A DNA stretch of 64,000 nucleotides from Francisella adeliensis (GCF_003290445.1 NZ_CP021781.1:186001-250000), one strand, 5' to 3'; numbered from the stretch's first letter, positions 39,497-50,347 are shown. The notes: generated from the letters alone by a model not told the origin. A program made the numbers and translations.

Positions 39497-39817
39497 ATGG
39501 CAGAACAACAACCGCGTAAAAAACTTTCTTTAGGAAGAAAAACTCTTTCTACTAATAGAACAACAACTATAAGTAATAATCTAAAAACGAAGTTACAAGA
39601 GAAGAAAGAAAGTAATATTTCTAGCTTTTTTAAAAAAGCTAATAAAGAAATATCAGGATTATATGCTGAAAGACAAAAAGTTTGTGAGCAAATCACACAG
39701 ATAGAGCAACGTTTACTTTTTGCTAAAAGTGAGCCACTTCAAGAGTTTTTGTTTGAATTAAAGACTAAAGATTTTGAGCTGCTTTCTCAGATTAATGCTT
39801 TAATACAAGCAGCGTAA
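39497..39817 (+). CDS. Hypothetical basic/coiled-coil protein
   Basis: 106 residues, not recognised. The first 40 residues are strongly basic and Thr/Ser/Lys-rich (RKKLSLGRKTLSTNR), suggesting RNA or DNA contact. Residues about 45-106 are predicted helical, with heptad-like leucines (ERQKVCEQITQIEQRLLFA, then LKTKDFELLSQINALIQ). There is no signal peptide. It has its own AT-rich upstream region and ends 23 bases from the convergent rph gene. The antisense frame here is a shadow. Function cannot be given. Confidence 0.7.
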   Translation: MAEQQPRKKLSLGRKTLSTNRTTTISNNLKTKLQEKKESNISSFFKKANKEISGLYAERQKVCEQITQIEQRLLFAKSEPLQEFLFELKTKDFELLSQINALIQAA

Positions 39818-39840
39818 TTATGTATGGTTTTTGTAACTAT

Positions 39841-40548
39841 TTAAAATACAGTTTCAAAAATCTCTTTGATGCCTTTTTTAGCAAGACCTAGCATTTTAGC
39901 AAACTCTTCTTCTGAAAAGTCTTTACCTTCTGCTGTACCTTGAATCTCAATCATACCACCTTCAGAATTCATTACTACATTCATATCTGTCTCAGCATTT
40001 GAGTCTTCATCATAGTCAAGATCTAGTACTGGCTCGCCATTATAAACACCAACAGAAATAGCAGCAACTTGAGCAACTAATGGTTTTGCATCTTCTGCTA
40101 TTTTGCCATTTGCTTTCATATATTCTATAGCATCTTTGATAGCTAATGATGCACCTGTGATAGAAGCTGTACGTGTACCACCATCTGCTTGAAGTACATC
40201 GCAATCAACACGGATAGTATTTTCACCAACTTGTGTTAAATCTAAGCTTGCACGCAAAGCTCTACCGATTAAGCGTTGAATCTCTTGAGTACGACCTGAT
40301 TGCTTACCACGAGCAGCTTCACGATCCATACGAGTATGAGTTGAGCGAGGTAGCATACCGTATTCAGCGGTTAGCCAACCTTCACCAGAATCTTTTTTAA
40401 ACCTTGGAACACCTGGTGTTACAGATGCTGTACAAAGTACCTTAGTATCACCAAACTCTACAAGTACAGAGCCTTCAGCATGCTTTGTAAATTGATGTGT
40501 GATTTTTACATTTCTTAATTGATCATTATCTCTACCGCTTGGACGCAT
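39841..40548 (-). CDS. rph: Ribonuclease PH
   Basis: Phosphorolytic 3'-5' exoribonuclease that trims tRNA 3' ends and ribosomal RNA. 235 residues, hexamer fold. [17 protein letters not shown] at the start, [16 protein letters not shown] in the middle, and [18 protein letters not shown] with the phosphate-binding GGTR are all conserved. Confidence 0.97.
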   Translation of the reverse strand: MRPSGRDNDQLRNVKITHQFTKHAEGSVLVEFGDTKVLCTASVTPGVPRFKKDSGEGWLTAEYGMLPRSTHTRMDREAARGKQSGRTQEIQRLIGRALRASLDLTQVGENTIRVDCDVLQADGGTRTASITGASLAIKDAIEYMKANGKIAEDAKPLVAQVAAISVGVYNGEPVLDLDYDEDSNAETDMNVVMNSEGGMIEIQGTAEGKDFSEEEFAKMLGLAKKGIKEIFETVF

Positions 40549-40590
40549 TTTTTAAATCCTTTTTGATTAGTTTTATAGCCTTATATAGAA

Positions 40591-40641
40591 TATAATTATA
40601 CAAATCGAAAATGAAATAAGATACCTTAAACCTCGAGGTAT
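40591..40641 (+). promoter_or_regulatory. ubiC promoter -10 and hairpin over the ribosome site
   Basis: TATAAT at 40591-40596. Downstream, ATACCT (40621-40626) and AGGTAT (40636-40641) pair around a loop that includes CCTCGAGG. The GAGG of the likely ribosome site (40635-40638) lies in the stem. This could limit ubiC translation; it is a small structure and may be chance. Confidence 0.35.
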
Positions 40642-40651
40642 TTGATAATAA

Positions 40652-41179
40652 ATGAAAATAATAGATAAAACTGTATTAGATAAGCCTCAAAGATTCTGGC
40701 TCAATGACGCTAAGAATTTAGTTACAAGTTTGACTAAATTTTATGGTGCTATAAGTTTGGAGAAAATATCGCAAAAATTTGATGATATAACAGCATTTGA
40801 AAAAGATTTACTAAAAATTGAAAGCTCAGATGAATTAGCACTTGTCAGAGAAATATCACTTTCAAATTCTAACGACAAGTTTGTCTATGCTCGAACTATT
40901 GTTCCAAATAATACTTATAAGCATTTTATGAATGAATTAGAATCATTAGGCACTAAACCAATAGGAGATAACTTATTATTTGATAAAGCAAAGTTTGATA
41001 GGAATGAGTTCATTATTCGTAAGCTCTCAGGTCTAGAGTTTCAAGGTGAAACAAATCAACAAGCTTCATCAGATATATTCTCTCGTAGCTCTGTATTTGA
41101 GTATAAAAACAACCCAAAGCTTAAACTTTTAATCACAGAATATTTTTTAATATTACCACAGCAGTATGGCAATGAATAA
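40652..41179 (+). CDS. ubiC: Chorismate lyase (UbiC)
   Basis: Converts chorismate to 4-hydroxybenzoate plus pyruvate, first step of ubiquinone synthesis. 175 residues. The [25 protein letters not shown] block and [13 protein letters not shown] match UbiC spacing, with the acid Glu in VREI. Sequence identity is modest, but the overlapping downstream ubiA makes the call firm. It shares 14 bases with ubiA. Confidence 0.88.
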   Translation: MKIIDKTVLDKPQRFWLNDAKNLVTSLTKFYGAISLEKISQKFDDITAFEKDLLKIESSDELALVREISLSNSNDKFVYARTIVPNNTYKHFMNELESLGTKPIGDNLLFDKAKFDRNEFIIRKLSGLEFQGETNQQASSDIFSRSSVFEYKNNPKLKLLITEYFLILPQQYGNE

Positions 41180-42026
41180 AGAAAAACTCCAAGCATATAT
41201 AATGCTAATGCGACTTCATCGTCCGGTACCGATTCTACTAATCTTATGGCCAACTTTGACAGCTTTAGTACTAGCAAGTCATGGCTTCCCAAGTTTTAAG
41301 TTGCTGATTATATTTACAGCCGGTGTGGTTCTGATGCGTACAGTTGGTTGTATTGTCAACGATATTGCAGATAGAGATTTTGATAAGCATGTTGCTCGCA
41401 CAAATACACGCCCATTAACAAGTGGAAAACTTACCGTTAAAAATGCGATTACACTCTGTTTAGTATTAACTATTGTAGCTTTTATATGCGTGTTATTTTT
41501 AAATGTTTTCACTATATCATTATCATTTGTAGCTTTATTTTTGGCGATACTTTACCCATTTTGTAAAAGGTTTTTTGCTTTACCTCAACTAGTACTTGGA
41601 TTAGCATTTAATTTTGGGATATTCATGGCTTTTTCAGCTATACAAAATTCCGTGCAGTTAGAAGCTTGGATTTTTTATTTTGCGACTATATGTTGGACTA
41701 TTGCGTATGATACCGTATATGCTTTAGCTGATAGAGAGTTTGATTTAGAAATAGGAGTGAAATCTTCAGCTGTAACTTTTGGTGGGAATGTTTTTAAGTA
41801 TATTTTTGCTTTTAATCTTTTAGCCTTATTATTTTTAGTAATTCTTGGAATATATTGTGATTTTAATCTCATTTATTATCTAGGGATTGTTATTTCGGGA
41901 GTATTCTTTGTAAGAAATTATCGTATATATAAAAAGCTAGGAATTGCAAATTGTATAAAAGCTTTTTCAGATAATCACTGGGTAGGTTTAGTGCTATTTG
42001 TAGTTATCTTACTGCAATACTGTTAG
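41166..42026 (+). CDS. ubiA: 4-hydroxybenzoate octaprenyltransferase
   Basis: Membrane prenyltransferase that attaches the polyprenyl tail to 4-hydroxybenzoate. 286 residues with eight or nine helices. The two Mg2+-diphosphate motifs are NDIADRDFD and [11 protein letters not shown]. It overlaps ubiC; ATG 41166 and ATG 41172 are both possible starts. The pair takes chorismate to the prenylated ring. Confidence 0.95.
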   Translation: MAMNKEKLQAYIMLMRLHRPVPILLILWPTLTALVLASHGFPSFKLLIIFTAGVVLMRTVGCIVNDIADRDFDKHVARTNTRPLTSGKLTVKNAITLCLVLTIVAFICVLFLNVFTISLSFVALFLAILYPFCKRFFALPQLVLGLAFNFGIFMAFSAIQNSVQLEAWIFYFATICWTIAYDTVYALADREFDLEIGVKSSAVTFGGNVFKYIFAFNLLALLFLVILGIYCDFNLIYYLGIVISGVFFVRNYRIYKKLGIANCIKAFSDNHWVGLVLFVVILLQYC

Positions 42027-42071
42027 ACTAGTTTAAACTTCAAAACATAATATAAACAATAGGGTTTCAAT

Positions 42072-42350
42072 ATGGAATATATAGATATACTTGGCTGGAT
42101 AGCATGTATTATAACGATAATTTACACAGCATTAGGATTGCCAGTTCAAGTTAAGAAGAATTATGAACTTGGCTCTACAGAAGGTTTATCACTATTTTTA
42201 TTTTGTTTTTTATTTTTAACATTTACATCATGGGTAGTTTATGGTTTTTGTAAGCCGGATTGGTTTATAGTTGTACCTAATGGTCTAGGTGCTATATTCG
42301 CATTAGTTATTGTAATTCAAATAATCTACTATGGAAATAAAAATAAATAA
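42072..42350 (+). CDS. SemiSWEET-type (PQ-loop) transporter
   Basis: 92 residues, three transmembrane helices: one triple-helix bundle that would dimerise. The PQ-loop appears as LGLPVQVKKNYELGSTEGLS and the second marker WVVYGFCKPDWFIVVPN holds the Trp and Asn that line the sugar pocket in SemiSWEETs. It lies nine bases before a polyol/mannonate dehydrogenase gene, suggesting uptake and oxidation of the same class of compound. Confidence 0.85.
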   Translation: MEYIDILGWIACIITIIYTALGLPVQVKKNYELGSTEGLSLFLFCFLFLTFTSWVVYGFCKPDWFIVVPNGLGAIFALVIVIQIIYYGNKNK

Positions 42351-42359
42351 GGGTCTACG

Positions 42360-43826
42360 ATGAATATTAATCAAGAAAATGTTTCTGAAATATTAGAAAA
42401 AAACTCAACAATAAATACATTCTCAAAACCACAGCTATGTTCTAAAATCCTCCATTTTGGTGTGGGAGGCTTTCACCGTGCTCATCAAGCTGTTTATACT
42501 GCTGAGGCAATGGATCATAGTAAAGATTATAGTTGGGGGATTACAGGAGTTGGGATATTAGCTAGTGATAAAACTATGGCAGATATTCTGAAAGCTCAAG
42601 ATTATAATTATTCATTGATGATAAAACCATATAAAGAGAAAAGCTCTCTAAGTATAGTTAATACTATCTCGAACTATATCCATGCTTATAATAACTATGA
42701 AGATTTAAGAAAGGCATCAAAAAATAATGATTTAGCAATCATATCTATGACGGTAACAGAGGGTGGATATAATATTGATCCAAATACAGGTAAGTTTGAT
42801 TGGAATAATGATAATATCAAGTTTGATATAGAAAACTTTAATACTCCAAAAACTATTTTTGGGTTCTTAGCATTGTGTTTAAGAGAAAGAAAATTAAATA
42901 ATCAGGCTGGAGTAACTTTACTTAGTTGTGACAATGTTCAGCATAATGGTAGGGTTTTAGAGTATACATTATTAGAGTTTCTGTCAAAGCAAGATCAGAA
43001 TCTTAAAAATTGGGTTAAAGAAAAATGTAGTTTTCCAAACTCAATGGTTGATCGTATAACTCCTAAAACAGCTGATGAAGATAAAAAAACTATATCACAA
43101 GATTTTGGTATAGAAGACCAGTGGCCAGTAGTTTGTGAACCATTTACACAGTGGGTAGTAGAAGATAAGTTTGTTACTGGAAGACCTCGTTGGGAAGATG
43201 TTGGAGCTCAATTTGTGAAAGATGTATCACCTTACGAAAAGATGAAACTGCGTTTGTTAAATTCATCTCATCAGGCTTTAGCATATATAGGATATTTACA
43301 TGGCTACCGCTATGTTCATGAATCAGCTCAGGATGAAACTATTCAAAAATTTTTACTAAATTATATGAAAAATGAAGTGGAAGTTACTCTTGATAGTGTT
43401 CCTGGAATAGATCTTGATGAGTACCAAAAATCTGTTATTGATAGGTTTGCAAACCCAAATATTGCAGATACACTACAAAGAATATGTGAATTTACTAGTG
43501 ATAGAATTCCAGTGTTTAATCTCCCTATTATTCATGAGCAATTAAATCAAAGTAAAACCCTAAAATTATCAGCATTGATAGTTGCTTCGTGGAGAGTATA
43601 CCTTGAAGGATTCGATGAGAGGGGTGAAAAAATTGATGTTGTGGATAATAAAAAAGATTTCTTATTAGACTTTATTGCTAAAAATGATAATCCTTTAGAT
43701 TTTATAAAGATTAAAGAAATATTCCATGATATAGCAAGTGATGAAAAGTTTGTAGGAGATTATCTAAAAGCTTTTGAAGCAATAAAGCAAGAAGGTGCTT
43801 TAGGTGCTATAGCAAAAATACTATAA
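42360..43826 (+). CDS. Polyol (mannitol/fructuronate-type) dehydrogenase
   Basis: 488-residue NAD(P)-dependent long-chain dehydrogenase of the MtlD/UxuB/DalD family. The N-terminal nucleotide site is KILHFGVGGFHRAHQAVY, and the catalytic Lys-Asn-His set appears in KLRLLNSSHQALAY. Members interconvert mannitol/fructose, arabitol/xylulose or mannonate/fructuronate; the substrate cannot be decided from sequence. No other hexuronate genes are present, so mannitol 2-dehydrogenase is my leading guess. Probably in one operon with the SemiSWEET gene. Confidence 0.9.
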   Translation: MNINQENVSEILEKNSTINTFSKPQLCSKILHFGVGGFHRAHQAVYTAEAMDHSKDYSWGITGVGILASDKTMADILKAQDYNYSLMIKPYKEKSSLSIVNTISNYIHAYNNYEDLRKASKNNDLAIISMTVTEGGYNIDPNTGKFDWNNDNIKFDIENFNTPKTIFGFLALCLRERKLNNQAGVTLLSCDNVQHNGRVLEYTLLEFLSKQDQNLKNWVKEKCSFPNSMVDRITPKTADEDKKTISQDFGIEDQWPVVCEPFTQWVVEDKFVTGRPRWEDVGAQFVKDVSPYEKMKLRLLNSSHQALAYIGYLHGYRYVHESAQDETIQKFLLNYMKNEVEVTLDSVPGIDLDEYQKSVIDRFANPNIADTLQRICEFTSDRIPVFNLPIIHEQLNQSKTLKLSALIVASWRVYLEGFDERGEKIDVVDNKKDFLLDFIAKNDNPLDFIKIKEIFHDIASDEKFVGDYLKAFEAIKQEGALGAIAKIL

Positions 43827-43936
43827 ATACAAAGTTCTTAATTTTTTCTGATCTTGTGACAATTATGTATACCGCATAATAGTTATATTAGTATTAGATA
43901 TTCAACTAAGAGAATTTAGATAATTAGATAGAAAGT

Positions 43937-45823
43937 TTATTTGATATATTTATTTACAAGCTTAACAAAAGACATAGGATCTTCAATCTTAGCACCTTCT
44001 ACAAACATTGCTTGCATAAGTAGTAGCTCAGATAAATCACCAAATACTTCAGTATCTGCTTCATCTTTTAACTTCTGTACTAAGTGATGTTCAGCATTTA
44101 GTTCAAGAATTGGCTTCATACCCATGCCAGGCATAAAGTTTTGACCAGCTTCTTCCATCATTTTTTGCATGTTTAAGCTCATACCATAGTCATTTACAAC
44201 TACGCAACTTGGTGAGTCAGTAAGACGCTTAGAAAGTCTTACATCTTCAACTTTGTCTTTTAGAGACTCTTTAATATCTGCTAAGATTTTTTCAAAATCT
44301 TTAGTTTCTTTTTCAAACTTCTCTTTAGTTTCTTCAGTTTCAAATTTATCAAGATCAATATCGCCTTTGATGATAGATTTCATGTGTTTGCCATCAAACT
44401 CTGATAATGAAGACATCATCCACTCATCCACTCTATCTGTCATCAAGATTACTTCGATACCTTTTTTCTTGAAGACTTCAAGCTGAGGGTTGTTTAAAGC
44501 TGCTTTATAGCTATCTGCTGTGATGTAGTAGATAGTATCCTGCTCTTCTTTCATACGAGAGATATAGTCTGCTAAAGAAACTGTTTGCTTAGCATCAGTA
44601 CTCTCTGTAGTTGTAAATCTTAATAATCCAGCGATTTTTTCTTTATTACCAGAATCTTCAGATACACCTTCTTTAAGTACTTGACCAAAGTTATCCCAGA
44701 ATTTTTGGTATTTATCGTTATCTTTTTTAGCTAGCTTAGTAAGTTCACTTAAAACTTTTGATGTTGTAGCTTTTCTAATTTTGTCGATAACTTTATTATG
44801 TTGTAATATTTCACGCGATACATTCAATGGTAAATCAGCAGAATCAACAACACCTTTTACAAATCTTAGGTATGGAGGAAGAAGTTCTTTATTTTCCATA
44901 ATAAATACTCTACGCACATATAAAGATAAACCATAATCTTTATCTCTATTCCAGAAGTCAAAAGGCTTATTTTCTGGGATGAATAGTAAGCTGTTGTATT
45001 CAAGATTACCCTCAACTTTATTATGTGACCAAGTTAGAGCATTGTTGAAGTCATGAGAGATGTACTTATAAAATTCATTGTACTCATCATCACTAATCTC
45101 TTCTTTTGATCTTAACCAAATAGCTTTAGTATTGTTTACAACTTCGTATTCATCAGTAATTGTTTGCTCACCTTTGTCATCAGTTTCAACTTTTTTCATC
45201 TCAACTGGTGTATTTATACAGTCAGAATATTTGTTTACTAAACCTTTTAAAGCATTGTGATCTAAAAGATCTTCGCTTTCTTTTTTAAGGTGTAGAGTTA
45301 TTTCTGTACCGCGTTGCTCTTTTGAGATAGTTTCGATTGTGAAATCTTTTTCTGCAGAAGAAACCCATTTTGTAGCTTGATCTTTAGCTTGGCCTGCTTT
45401 TCTAGTTCTTACTGTAACTTTATCAGCTACAATAAATGATGAGTAAAAACCAACACCAAATTGACCGATTAGATCGCTATCTTTGTTTTTATCACCAGTC
45501 AGGTTTTCTAGGAATTTTTTAGTACCTGATTTTGCAATAGTACCAAGGTTTTCGATAACCTCTTCTTCAGTCATACCGATACCATTATCGCTAACAGTTA
45601 TAGTTTTTGCATCTTTATCAAAATCAACTTTGATTGCATAATCAGCATCACCTTCGTTTAAATCAGCATTTGCTATAGATTCGTATCTTAGTTTTTCGAT
45701 AGCATCTGAGCCGTTAGATACTAGCTCACGCAAGAAAATATCTCTGTTTGAATATAGTGAATGAATCACTAGGTGTAATAACTTATCTACTTCTGTTTCA
45801 AATGTATAATTTTTCTTAGACAT
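43937..45823 (-). CDS. htpG: Molecular chaperone HtpG (Hsp90)
   Basis: Bacterial Hsp90. 628 residues. The GHKL ATPase domain has [27 protein letters not shown] and [17 protein letters not shown]. The middle domain has [14 protein letters not shown] with the catalytic Arg. The C-terminal dimerisation domain is present, with no MEEVD tail, as expected. A heat-shock type promoter lies upstream (45874-45901). Confidence 0.98.
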   Translation of the reverse strand: MSKKNYTFETEVDKLLHLVIHSLYSNRDIFLRELVSNGSDAIEKLRYESIANADLNEGDADYAIKVDFDKDAKTITVSDNGIGMTEEEVIENLGTIAKSGTKKFLENLTGDKNKDSDLIGQFGVGFYSSFIVADKVTVRTRKAGQAKDQATKWVSSAEKDFTIETISKEQRGTEITLHLKKESEDLLDHNALKGLVNKYSDCINTPVEMKKVETDDKGEQTITDEYEVVNNTKAIWLRSKEEISDDEYNEFYKYISHDFNNALTWSHNKVEGNLEYNSLLFIPENKPFDFWNRDKDYGLSLYVRRVFIMENKELLPPYLRFVKGVVDSADLPLNVSREILQHNKVIDKIRKATTSKVLSELTKLAKKDNDKYQKFWDNFGQVLKEGVSEDSGNKEKIAGLLRFTTTESTDAKQTVSLADYISRMKEEQDTIYYITADSYKAALNNPQLEVFKKKGIEVILMTDRVDEWMMSSLSEFDGKHMKSIIKGDIDLDKFETEETKEKFEKETKDFEKILADIKESLKDKVEDVRLSKRLTDSPSCVVVNDYGMSLNMQKMMEEAGQNFMPGMGMKPILELNAEHHLVQKLKDEADTEVFGDLSELLLMQAMFVEGAKIEDPMSFVKLVNKYIK

Positions 45824-45873
45824 TTTGTTAAACCTCTTTATTGATTGTTATAAATTAAATCTGTTCAAAGGTT

Positions 45874-45901
45874 ATATGAGAGCTAGATGTGTTTTTTCAA
45901 G
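45874..45901 (-). promoter_or_regulatory. Sigma-32-like promoter of htpG
   Basis: Read on the minus strand, CTTGAAA (45895-45901) is a perfect heat-shock -35. A 13-base spacer follows, then TCTCATAT (45874-45881), matching CCCCATnT at five of seven fixed positions. It is about 50 bases before the htpG start, as in other gamma-proteobacteria. Confidence 0.65.
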
Positions 45902-45927
45902 GAAATTTTGTTTAAGAGATGGTCTTT

Positions 45928-46683
45928 TTAAGCAATTAACTGGTAAAACTCTGACATATCAAAAATTTTTACATCTTCATTTGGGCAAATATTCATACCA
46001 TAGTTATCAAATATCTCTTTAGGACAATATTTTTGTTTATTATTTGAGTCATAAGCTCTTACCCAGTTTGCTTGAGAACCTAAAGTCATTTGCCAAGGAG
46101 TTTTAACTGCTGGTAATTGAGATAAGCCTTCTGCAATTTCATTATTATTATAGTTAACAACAGCAGTATGAATATTTTCAAAAGTATTCTGTGTTGTTTT
46201 ATTTGGTACTATCAATAAAGCCCAATTATCAAAATCATTACCGGGATCAAAAGAGCGATCTTGAGGAGCTGGCCCTAGAGATAAATTTACAGGTAACCAA
46301 GTAAGCCATTTATTAGTTTCAGAATTACAAGTTTTACCATCTTGTTTAAAATCTTCTACTACAGTTGAGGATGCTCCAGCTTCTTGCAGAAGTTTTACGA
46401 TATTCGCTTCAGCATTATCTTGATTTTTAGTTGCTTGATTTAAACCTTTATCTAAAACCTCAATCCATAAATGTTTATCAAATATATGATGTCTAGTCAT
46501 ATAGTTTTCAGTACCATTTGTAGGGTCGCAAAAAGCATCTGAACTACTATCGACATCACAGTGATTAAACTGACCGCCAGGTATGCCAGCTTTAGGCTTA
46601 CTTTTATTAACTTGAGGAATACATGAAGCATTCGCAAGCTGAGCTAATATAATTAAAGATATTAGGTAAGTGGTTTTACGCAT
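45928..46683 (-). CDS. Secreted Cys-rich protein with HNH-nuclease-like motifs
   Basis: 251 residues. A signal peptide (about 1-19, MRKTTYLISLIILAQLANA) precedes a mature part with six cysteines (21, 42, 52, 119, 220, 233), consistent with disulphides after export. The only recognisable pattern is TRHHIFDKHLW (His65-His66) then WLTWLPVNLSLGP (126-138) and DPGNDFD (146-152). I associate this HH...LPxNL-GP...DPG-DF order with HNH/His-Me-finger domains of bacterial secreted toxins. This is pattern memory, not a search. It could instead be a structural secreted protein. It lies downstream of mnmA, 95 bases from its stop, with no immunity-type gene beside it. Confidence 0.6.
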   Translation of the reverse strand: MRKTTYLISLIILAQLANASCIPQVNKSKPKAGIPGGQFNHCDVDSSSDAFCDPTNGTENYMTRHHIFDKHLWIEVLDKGLNQATKNQDNAEANIVKLLQEAGASSTVVEDFKQDGKTCNSETNKWLTWLPVNLSLGPAPQDRSFDPGNDFDNWALLIVPNKTTQNTFENIHTAVVNYNNNEIAEGLSQLPAVKTPWQMTLGSQANWVRAYDSNNKQKYCPKEIFDNYGMNICPNEDVKIFDMSEFYQLIA

Positions 46684-46778
46684 TTCAGGTTTGAGTTTAA
46701 ATATATTTTTAAAGATGGTAGCATAAGGACTAAAGTAATTATAGATTTAAATTCAACAAATGTATTGTAAATATATCC

Positions 46779-47855
46779 CTATACAATTATCCCACCGCCT
46801 AGGCAGACATCACCATCATAAAAAACAACAGATTGACCCGGTGTGATAGCTCGTTGAGCTTCTTCAAAAACCACATCTACTGAACCATCAGCTTTGACTG
46901 TTACCTCACAAGCTTGGTCTTGCTGTCTATAGCGAACTTTTGCTTTACACTTAAACTTATCTGCTGGAGCAACCCCTGCACACCAATTAAGCTCTATTGC
47001 TTTTAATGACTGCTTGAATAACAAAGGATGGTTATGGCCTTGCACAGCTATAAGCACATTATTCTCAAGATCTTTTTGAGCAGCAAACCAAGGTACTTCT
47101 GGACGATTTTTCACACCTCCAATACCGAGACCTTGGCGTTGACCAATTGTGTAGTACATCAAACCATCATGCATACCAATTTTGATACCGTTCTCATCGT
47201 GGATTTCTCCTTTTTGAGCTGGCAGAAATTTTGATAAAAACTCTTTAAACTTTCTCTCGCCAATAAAGCAAATACCCGTACTATCTTTTTTATCAAAAGT
47301 TACAAGGTTGTTCTTTTTTGCTATATCACGAACCTTATCTTTGATGATTTCGCCAACTGGGAATAGTGTTTGCGATAGCTGTTCTTGCCCTAGCGTGTAT
47401 AAGAAATAAGTTTGATCTTTTGATTCATCAACACCTTTTACAAGCTGAAAACTGCCATCATCAACTTTTCTACACCTTGCATAATGCCCTGTTGCAATAT
47501 ATTCACCACCAAGTAAATGCACATAATTCAAGAATGCTTTAAATTTGATTTCTTTATTGCATAAAATATCTGGGTTTGGCGTTCTGCCAGCTTTGTACTC
47601 TGTAAGAAAATGTTCAAACACATTATCCCAATACTCTGCAGCAAAATTTATCTTTTTAAATGGAATGCCGATAGAATCACAAACTGCTTGGGCATCAGCT
47701 ATATCCTGCTCTGCTGAACAAAAGTCATCACTATCATCCTCTTCCCAGTTTTTCATAAATACGCCAGTTATATCGTATCCTTGCTGTTTTAAGAGCAAAG
47801 CTGAAACTGAAGAATCTACACCGCCGGATATTCCTACTACTACTTTTTTTGACAT
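46779..47855 (-). CDS. mnmA: tRNA-specific 2-thiouridylase
   Basis: Thiolates U34 of tRNA Lys, Glu and Gln. 358 residues. The PP-loop is [17 protein letters not shown], the catalytic cysteines are in [12 protein letters not shown] and [12 protein letters not shown], and [13 protein letters not shown] is conserved. The C-terminal beta-barrel is full length. IscS/Tus relay genes are not in the window. Confidence 0.97.
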   Translation of the reverse strand: MSKKVVVGISGGVDSSVSALLLKQQGYDITGVFMKNWEEDDSDDFCSAEQDIADAQAVCDSIGIPFKKINFAAEYWDNVFEHFLTEYKAGRTPNPDILCNKEIKFKAFLNYVHLLGGEYIATGHYARCRKVDDGSFQLVKGVDESKDQTYFLYTLGQEQLSQTLFPVGEIIKDKVRDIAKKNNLVTFDKKDSTGICFIGERKFKEFLSKFLPAQKGEIHDENGIKIGMHDGLMYYTIGQRQGLGIGGVKNRPEVPWFAAQKDLENNVLIAVQGHNHPLLFKQSLKAIELNWCAGVAPADKFKCKAKVRYRQQDQACEVTVKADGSVDVVFEEAQRAITPGQSVVFYDGDVCLGGGIIV

Positions 47856-47963
47856 TCTACTATTAATTAAAATATGTTTGATAGAGATTATATATTATTT
47901 GGAGACGTTTTAAAAAATCTTAACTATACAAATAGTCTTATTCTTTAGGGTTTTGTATAGTTA

Positions 47964-48341
47964 TTAACAGACTACAGTTCCTTGATGATACATAATTTTC
48001 CAATTACCATCGTAAAATTTCCAAATAGTAGATCTCCTAGTAATACGAGTCTTATCTTGCGTTAGTGTATATGTAAGCAGGAAGGTATCCTCAGATAATT
48101 GTCTACATTTAAAATCTCTAGGGTTTTGCCAAGTTTCTTCATATGACTTACTGTATCTTTCCTCAAGACCATCTAGCACATGGTCTTTAGTATAAATATT
48201 ACCTGATGCTCCAACCTCCCAGAATCCTTCATCCATCATCGCTTCAAAATCATGACGTTTTCTACCAAATTCTTCTCTATGAAAAATAGGTTCACGGCTT
48301 TTAAGTTCGGTTAATATCTGTTCATCTGTCATATTAATCAT
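47964..48341 (-). CDS. NTF2-like (DUF4440) protein
   Basis: 125 residues fitting the SnoaL/NTF2-like DUF4440 family: an N-terminal helical part ILTELKSREPIFHREEFG, then FEAMMDEGFWEVGASGNIYTKD, and a beta sheet ending IWKFYDGNWKIMYHQGTVV. Role unknown. GGGAG five bases before the first ATG supports 48341. It is expressed on the minus strand downstream of lepA (37 bases), where lepB is found in many genomes. Confidence 0.75.
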   Translation of the reverse strand: MINMTDEQILTELKSREPIFHREEFGRKRHDFEAMMDEGFWEVGASGNIYTKDHVLDGLEERYSKSYEETWQNPRDFKCRQLSEDTFLLTYTLTQDKTRITRRSTIWKFYDGNWKIMYHQGTVVC

Positions 48342-48378
48342 AAAGCTCCCTCATAGTTATTAAATAGGTATCCAATAC

Positions 48379-50163
48379 TTATTTTTTCAACACAGACAAA
48401 AATGCTTCTTGTGGAATCTCTACAGAACCGATATTCTTCATACGCTTTTTACCTTCTTTTTGCTTCTCAAGAAGTTTTTTCTTACGTGAAACATCGCCAC
48501 CGTAGCATTTTGCAATTACATTCTTACGCAAAGCTTTTACAGTACTTCTTGCAACAATCGTACCACCAATAGTAGCTTGGATTGCAACTTCAAACATCTG
48601 TCTAGGAATAAGCTCTTTTAGTCTCTCAACCAAATCACGACCTTTGTACTTTGCTTGGTCTTTATGAACTATACTAGCTAAAGCATCAACTTTATCACCA
48701 TTAATAAGCACATCAAGACGCACCATATCACCTTCTTGATAACGATTTAACTCATAATCAAGAGAACCGTAGCCTTTAGTTACAGATTTAAGCGTATCAA
48801 AGAAATCTGATACTACTTCAATCATTGGCATATCGTAAGTAATAGATACTTGGTTACCCATGTAGTTCATATCTACCTGAGTACCACGCTTTTCGATACA
48901 AAGAGTTATCACACTACCGACATGATCTTTTGGCACAAGAATATTTGCACGCACAATTGGTTCTAGGATTTTATCAATAGCACCTGGATCTGGCAGTTTA
49001 GCAGGGTTATCTACAATTACTTTTTCGCCGTCTTTTTTGATGGCTTCATAAACTACAGTAGGAGCTGATGTAATAAGGTCAAGGTTATACTCTCTCTCTA
49101 GTCGCTCTTGGATAATCTCCATATGAAGCATCCCTAAGAAACCACATCTAAAACCAAAACCTAATGCTTGAGAAACTTCTGGCTCAAAAAATAAAGAAGC
49201 ATCATTTAAGCTTAGCTTTTCTAACGCTTCTCTAAAGTCAGGATAATCATCTGAGCTAATAGTAAACATACCAGCATAAACTTGCGGTTGTACTTTCTTG
49301 AATCCTGGAACTACAGTATCTGTGGGGTTATGAGTATGAGTCAGAGTATCGCCCACCGGAGCACCGTGAATATCTTTAATACCAGAAATCACAAAGCCAA
49401 CTTCACCAGCTTTTAAATGGTTTAAATCTTTCATCTTAGGAGTAAATACCCCAAGCCTATCCACTTGATGAGATACACCTGTAGACATTACTTTAAATTT
49501 CTCGCCTTTTTTAAGCGTACCATTCTTGATTCGCACAAGTGAAACTACACCTAAGTAGTTATCAAACCATGAATCAATAATCAAAGCTTGAAGCTTAGCA
49601 TCTACATCACCAGTTGGAGCAGGTACTTTTTCTACGATAGTTTCTAATACATCTTCGACACCTAAACCAGTCTTAGCACTACAAGTAGTCGCACCTGTAG
49701 CGTCAATGCCGATTATCTCTTCAATCTCTTCAGCTACTTTTTCTGGATCTGCAGAGGGTAGGTCAATTTTATTTAAGATAGGAATAACTTCTAGCTCTTG
49801 GTCAATCGCAGTATAGCAGTTTGCTACAGTTTGAGCCTCTACACCTTGTGCAGCATCCACAACTAGCAATGCACCCTCACAAGCAGCTAAAGAACGCGAT
49901 ACTTCATAAGAGAAATCCACATGACCTGGAGTATCAATAAAGTTAAGTTGATAAGTTTCACCATCACGAGCTGTGTAATCTAATGTTACAGACTGAGCCT
50001 TGATAGTGATACCTCTTTCTCTTTCAATATCCATCGAATCAAGTACTTGCTCTTTCATTTCTCGTTCAGTTAAGCCATTACAAACTTGGATGAATCGATC
50101 AGAAAGAGTCGATTTACCATGGTCAATATGTGCAATTACAGAAAAGTTTCTAATATGTTTCAT
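48379..50163 (-). CDS. lepA: Elongation factor 4 (LepA)
   Basis: Ribosome-bound GTPase of the EF-G family that aids translation under stress and assembly. 594 residues. G1 [13 protein letters not shown]2 [11 protein letters not shown]3 DTPGHVDF and G4 NKIDLP are present. The C-terminal unique domain ends in the conserved [17 protein letters not shown]. No lepB signal peptidase gene follows. Confidence 0.97.
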   Translation of the reverse strand: MKHIRNFSVIAHIDHGKSTLSDRFIQVCNGLTEREMKEQVLDSMDIERERGITIKAQSVTLDYTARDGETYQLNFIDTPGHVDFSYEVSRSLAACEGALLVVDAAQGVEAQTVANCYTAIDQELEVIPILNKIDLPSADPEKVAEEIEEIIGIDATGATTCSAKTGLGVEDVLETIVEKVPAPTGDVDAKLQALIIDSWFDNYLGVVSLVRIKNGTLKKGEKFKVMSTGVSHQVDRLGVFTPKMKDLNHLKAGEVGFVISGIKDIHGAPVGDTLTHTHNPTDTVVPGFKKVQPQVYAGMFTISSDDYPDFREALEKLSLNDASLFFEPEVSQALGFGFRCGFLGMLHMEIIQERLEREYNLDLITSAPTVVYEAIKKDGEKVIVDNPAKLPDPGAIDKILEPIVRANILVPKDHVGSVITLCIEKRGTQVDMNYMGNQVSITYDMPMIEVVSDFFDTLKSVTKGYGSLDYELNRYQEGDMVRLDVLINGDKVDALASIVHKDQAKYKGRDLVERLKELIPRQMFEVAIQATIGGTIVARSTVKALRKNVIAKCYGGDVSRKKKLLEKQKEGKKRMKNIGSVEIPQEAFLSVLKK

Positions 50164-50295
50164 AAATGATTTTCTTAATAGAGTTTTTATATTTCATAAG
50201 ATTAGTTAGCTATATATTATGCTATAAAACCACTTTAAAATGTAGCCATTTAGTCCAATGTTTAGCATAAATGTGTCTCTATAGTAATAATCGGG

Positions 50296-50347
50296 TTGAC
50301 AAAAATGAATAAAATATGCAAAATACCAAAGTTATTTATATTATAAT
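50296..50347 (+). promoter_or_regulatory. Two possible rpsT promoters
   Basis: TTGACA (50296-50301), 17 bases, CAAAAT (50319-50324) is one candidate. A second is TATAAT (50342-50347), followed by a GC-rich start region (AGCGTGTCTCGC) of the type linked to stringent control. E. coli rpsT also has two promoters. The remaining 50164-50295 part of the 254 bp gap is AT-rich without a recognised feature. Confidence 0.5.

Noticed and set aside
43874-43895. ATTATG/CATAAT hairpin in the gap between the dehydrogenase and htpG
   Set aside because: Only six AT-rich pairs and no T-tract on either strand; too weak to call a terminator.
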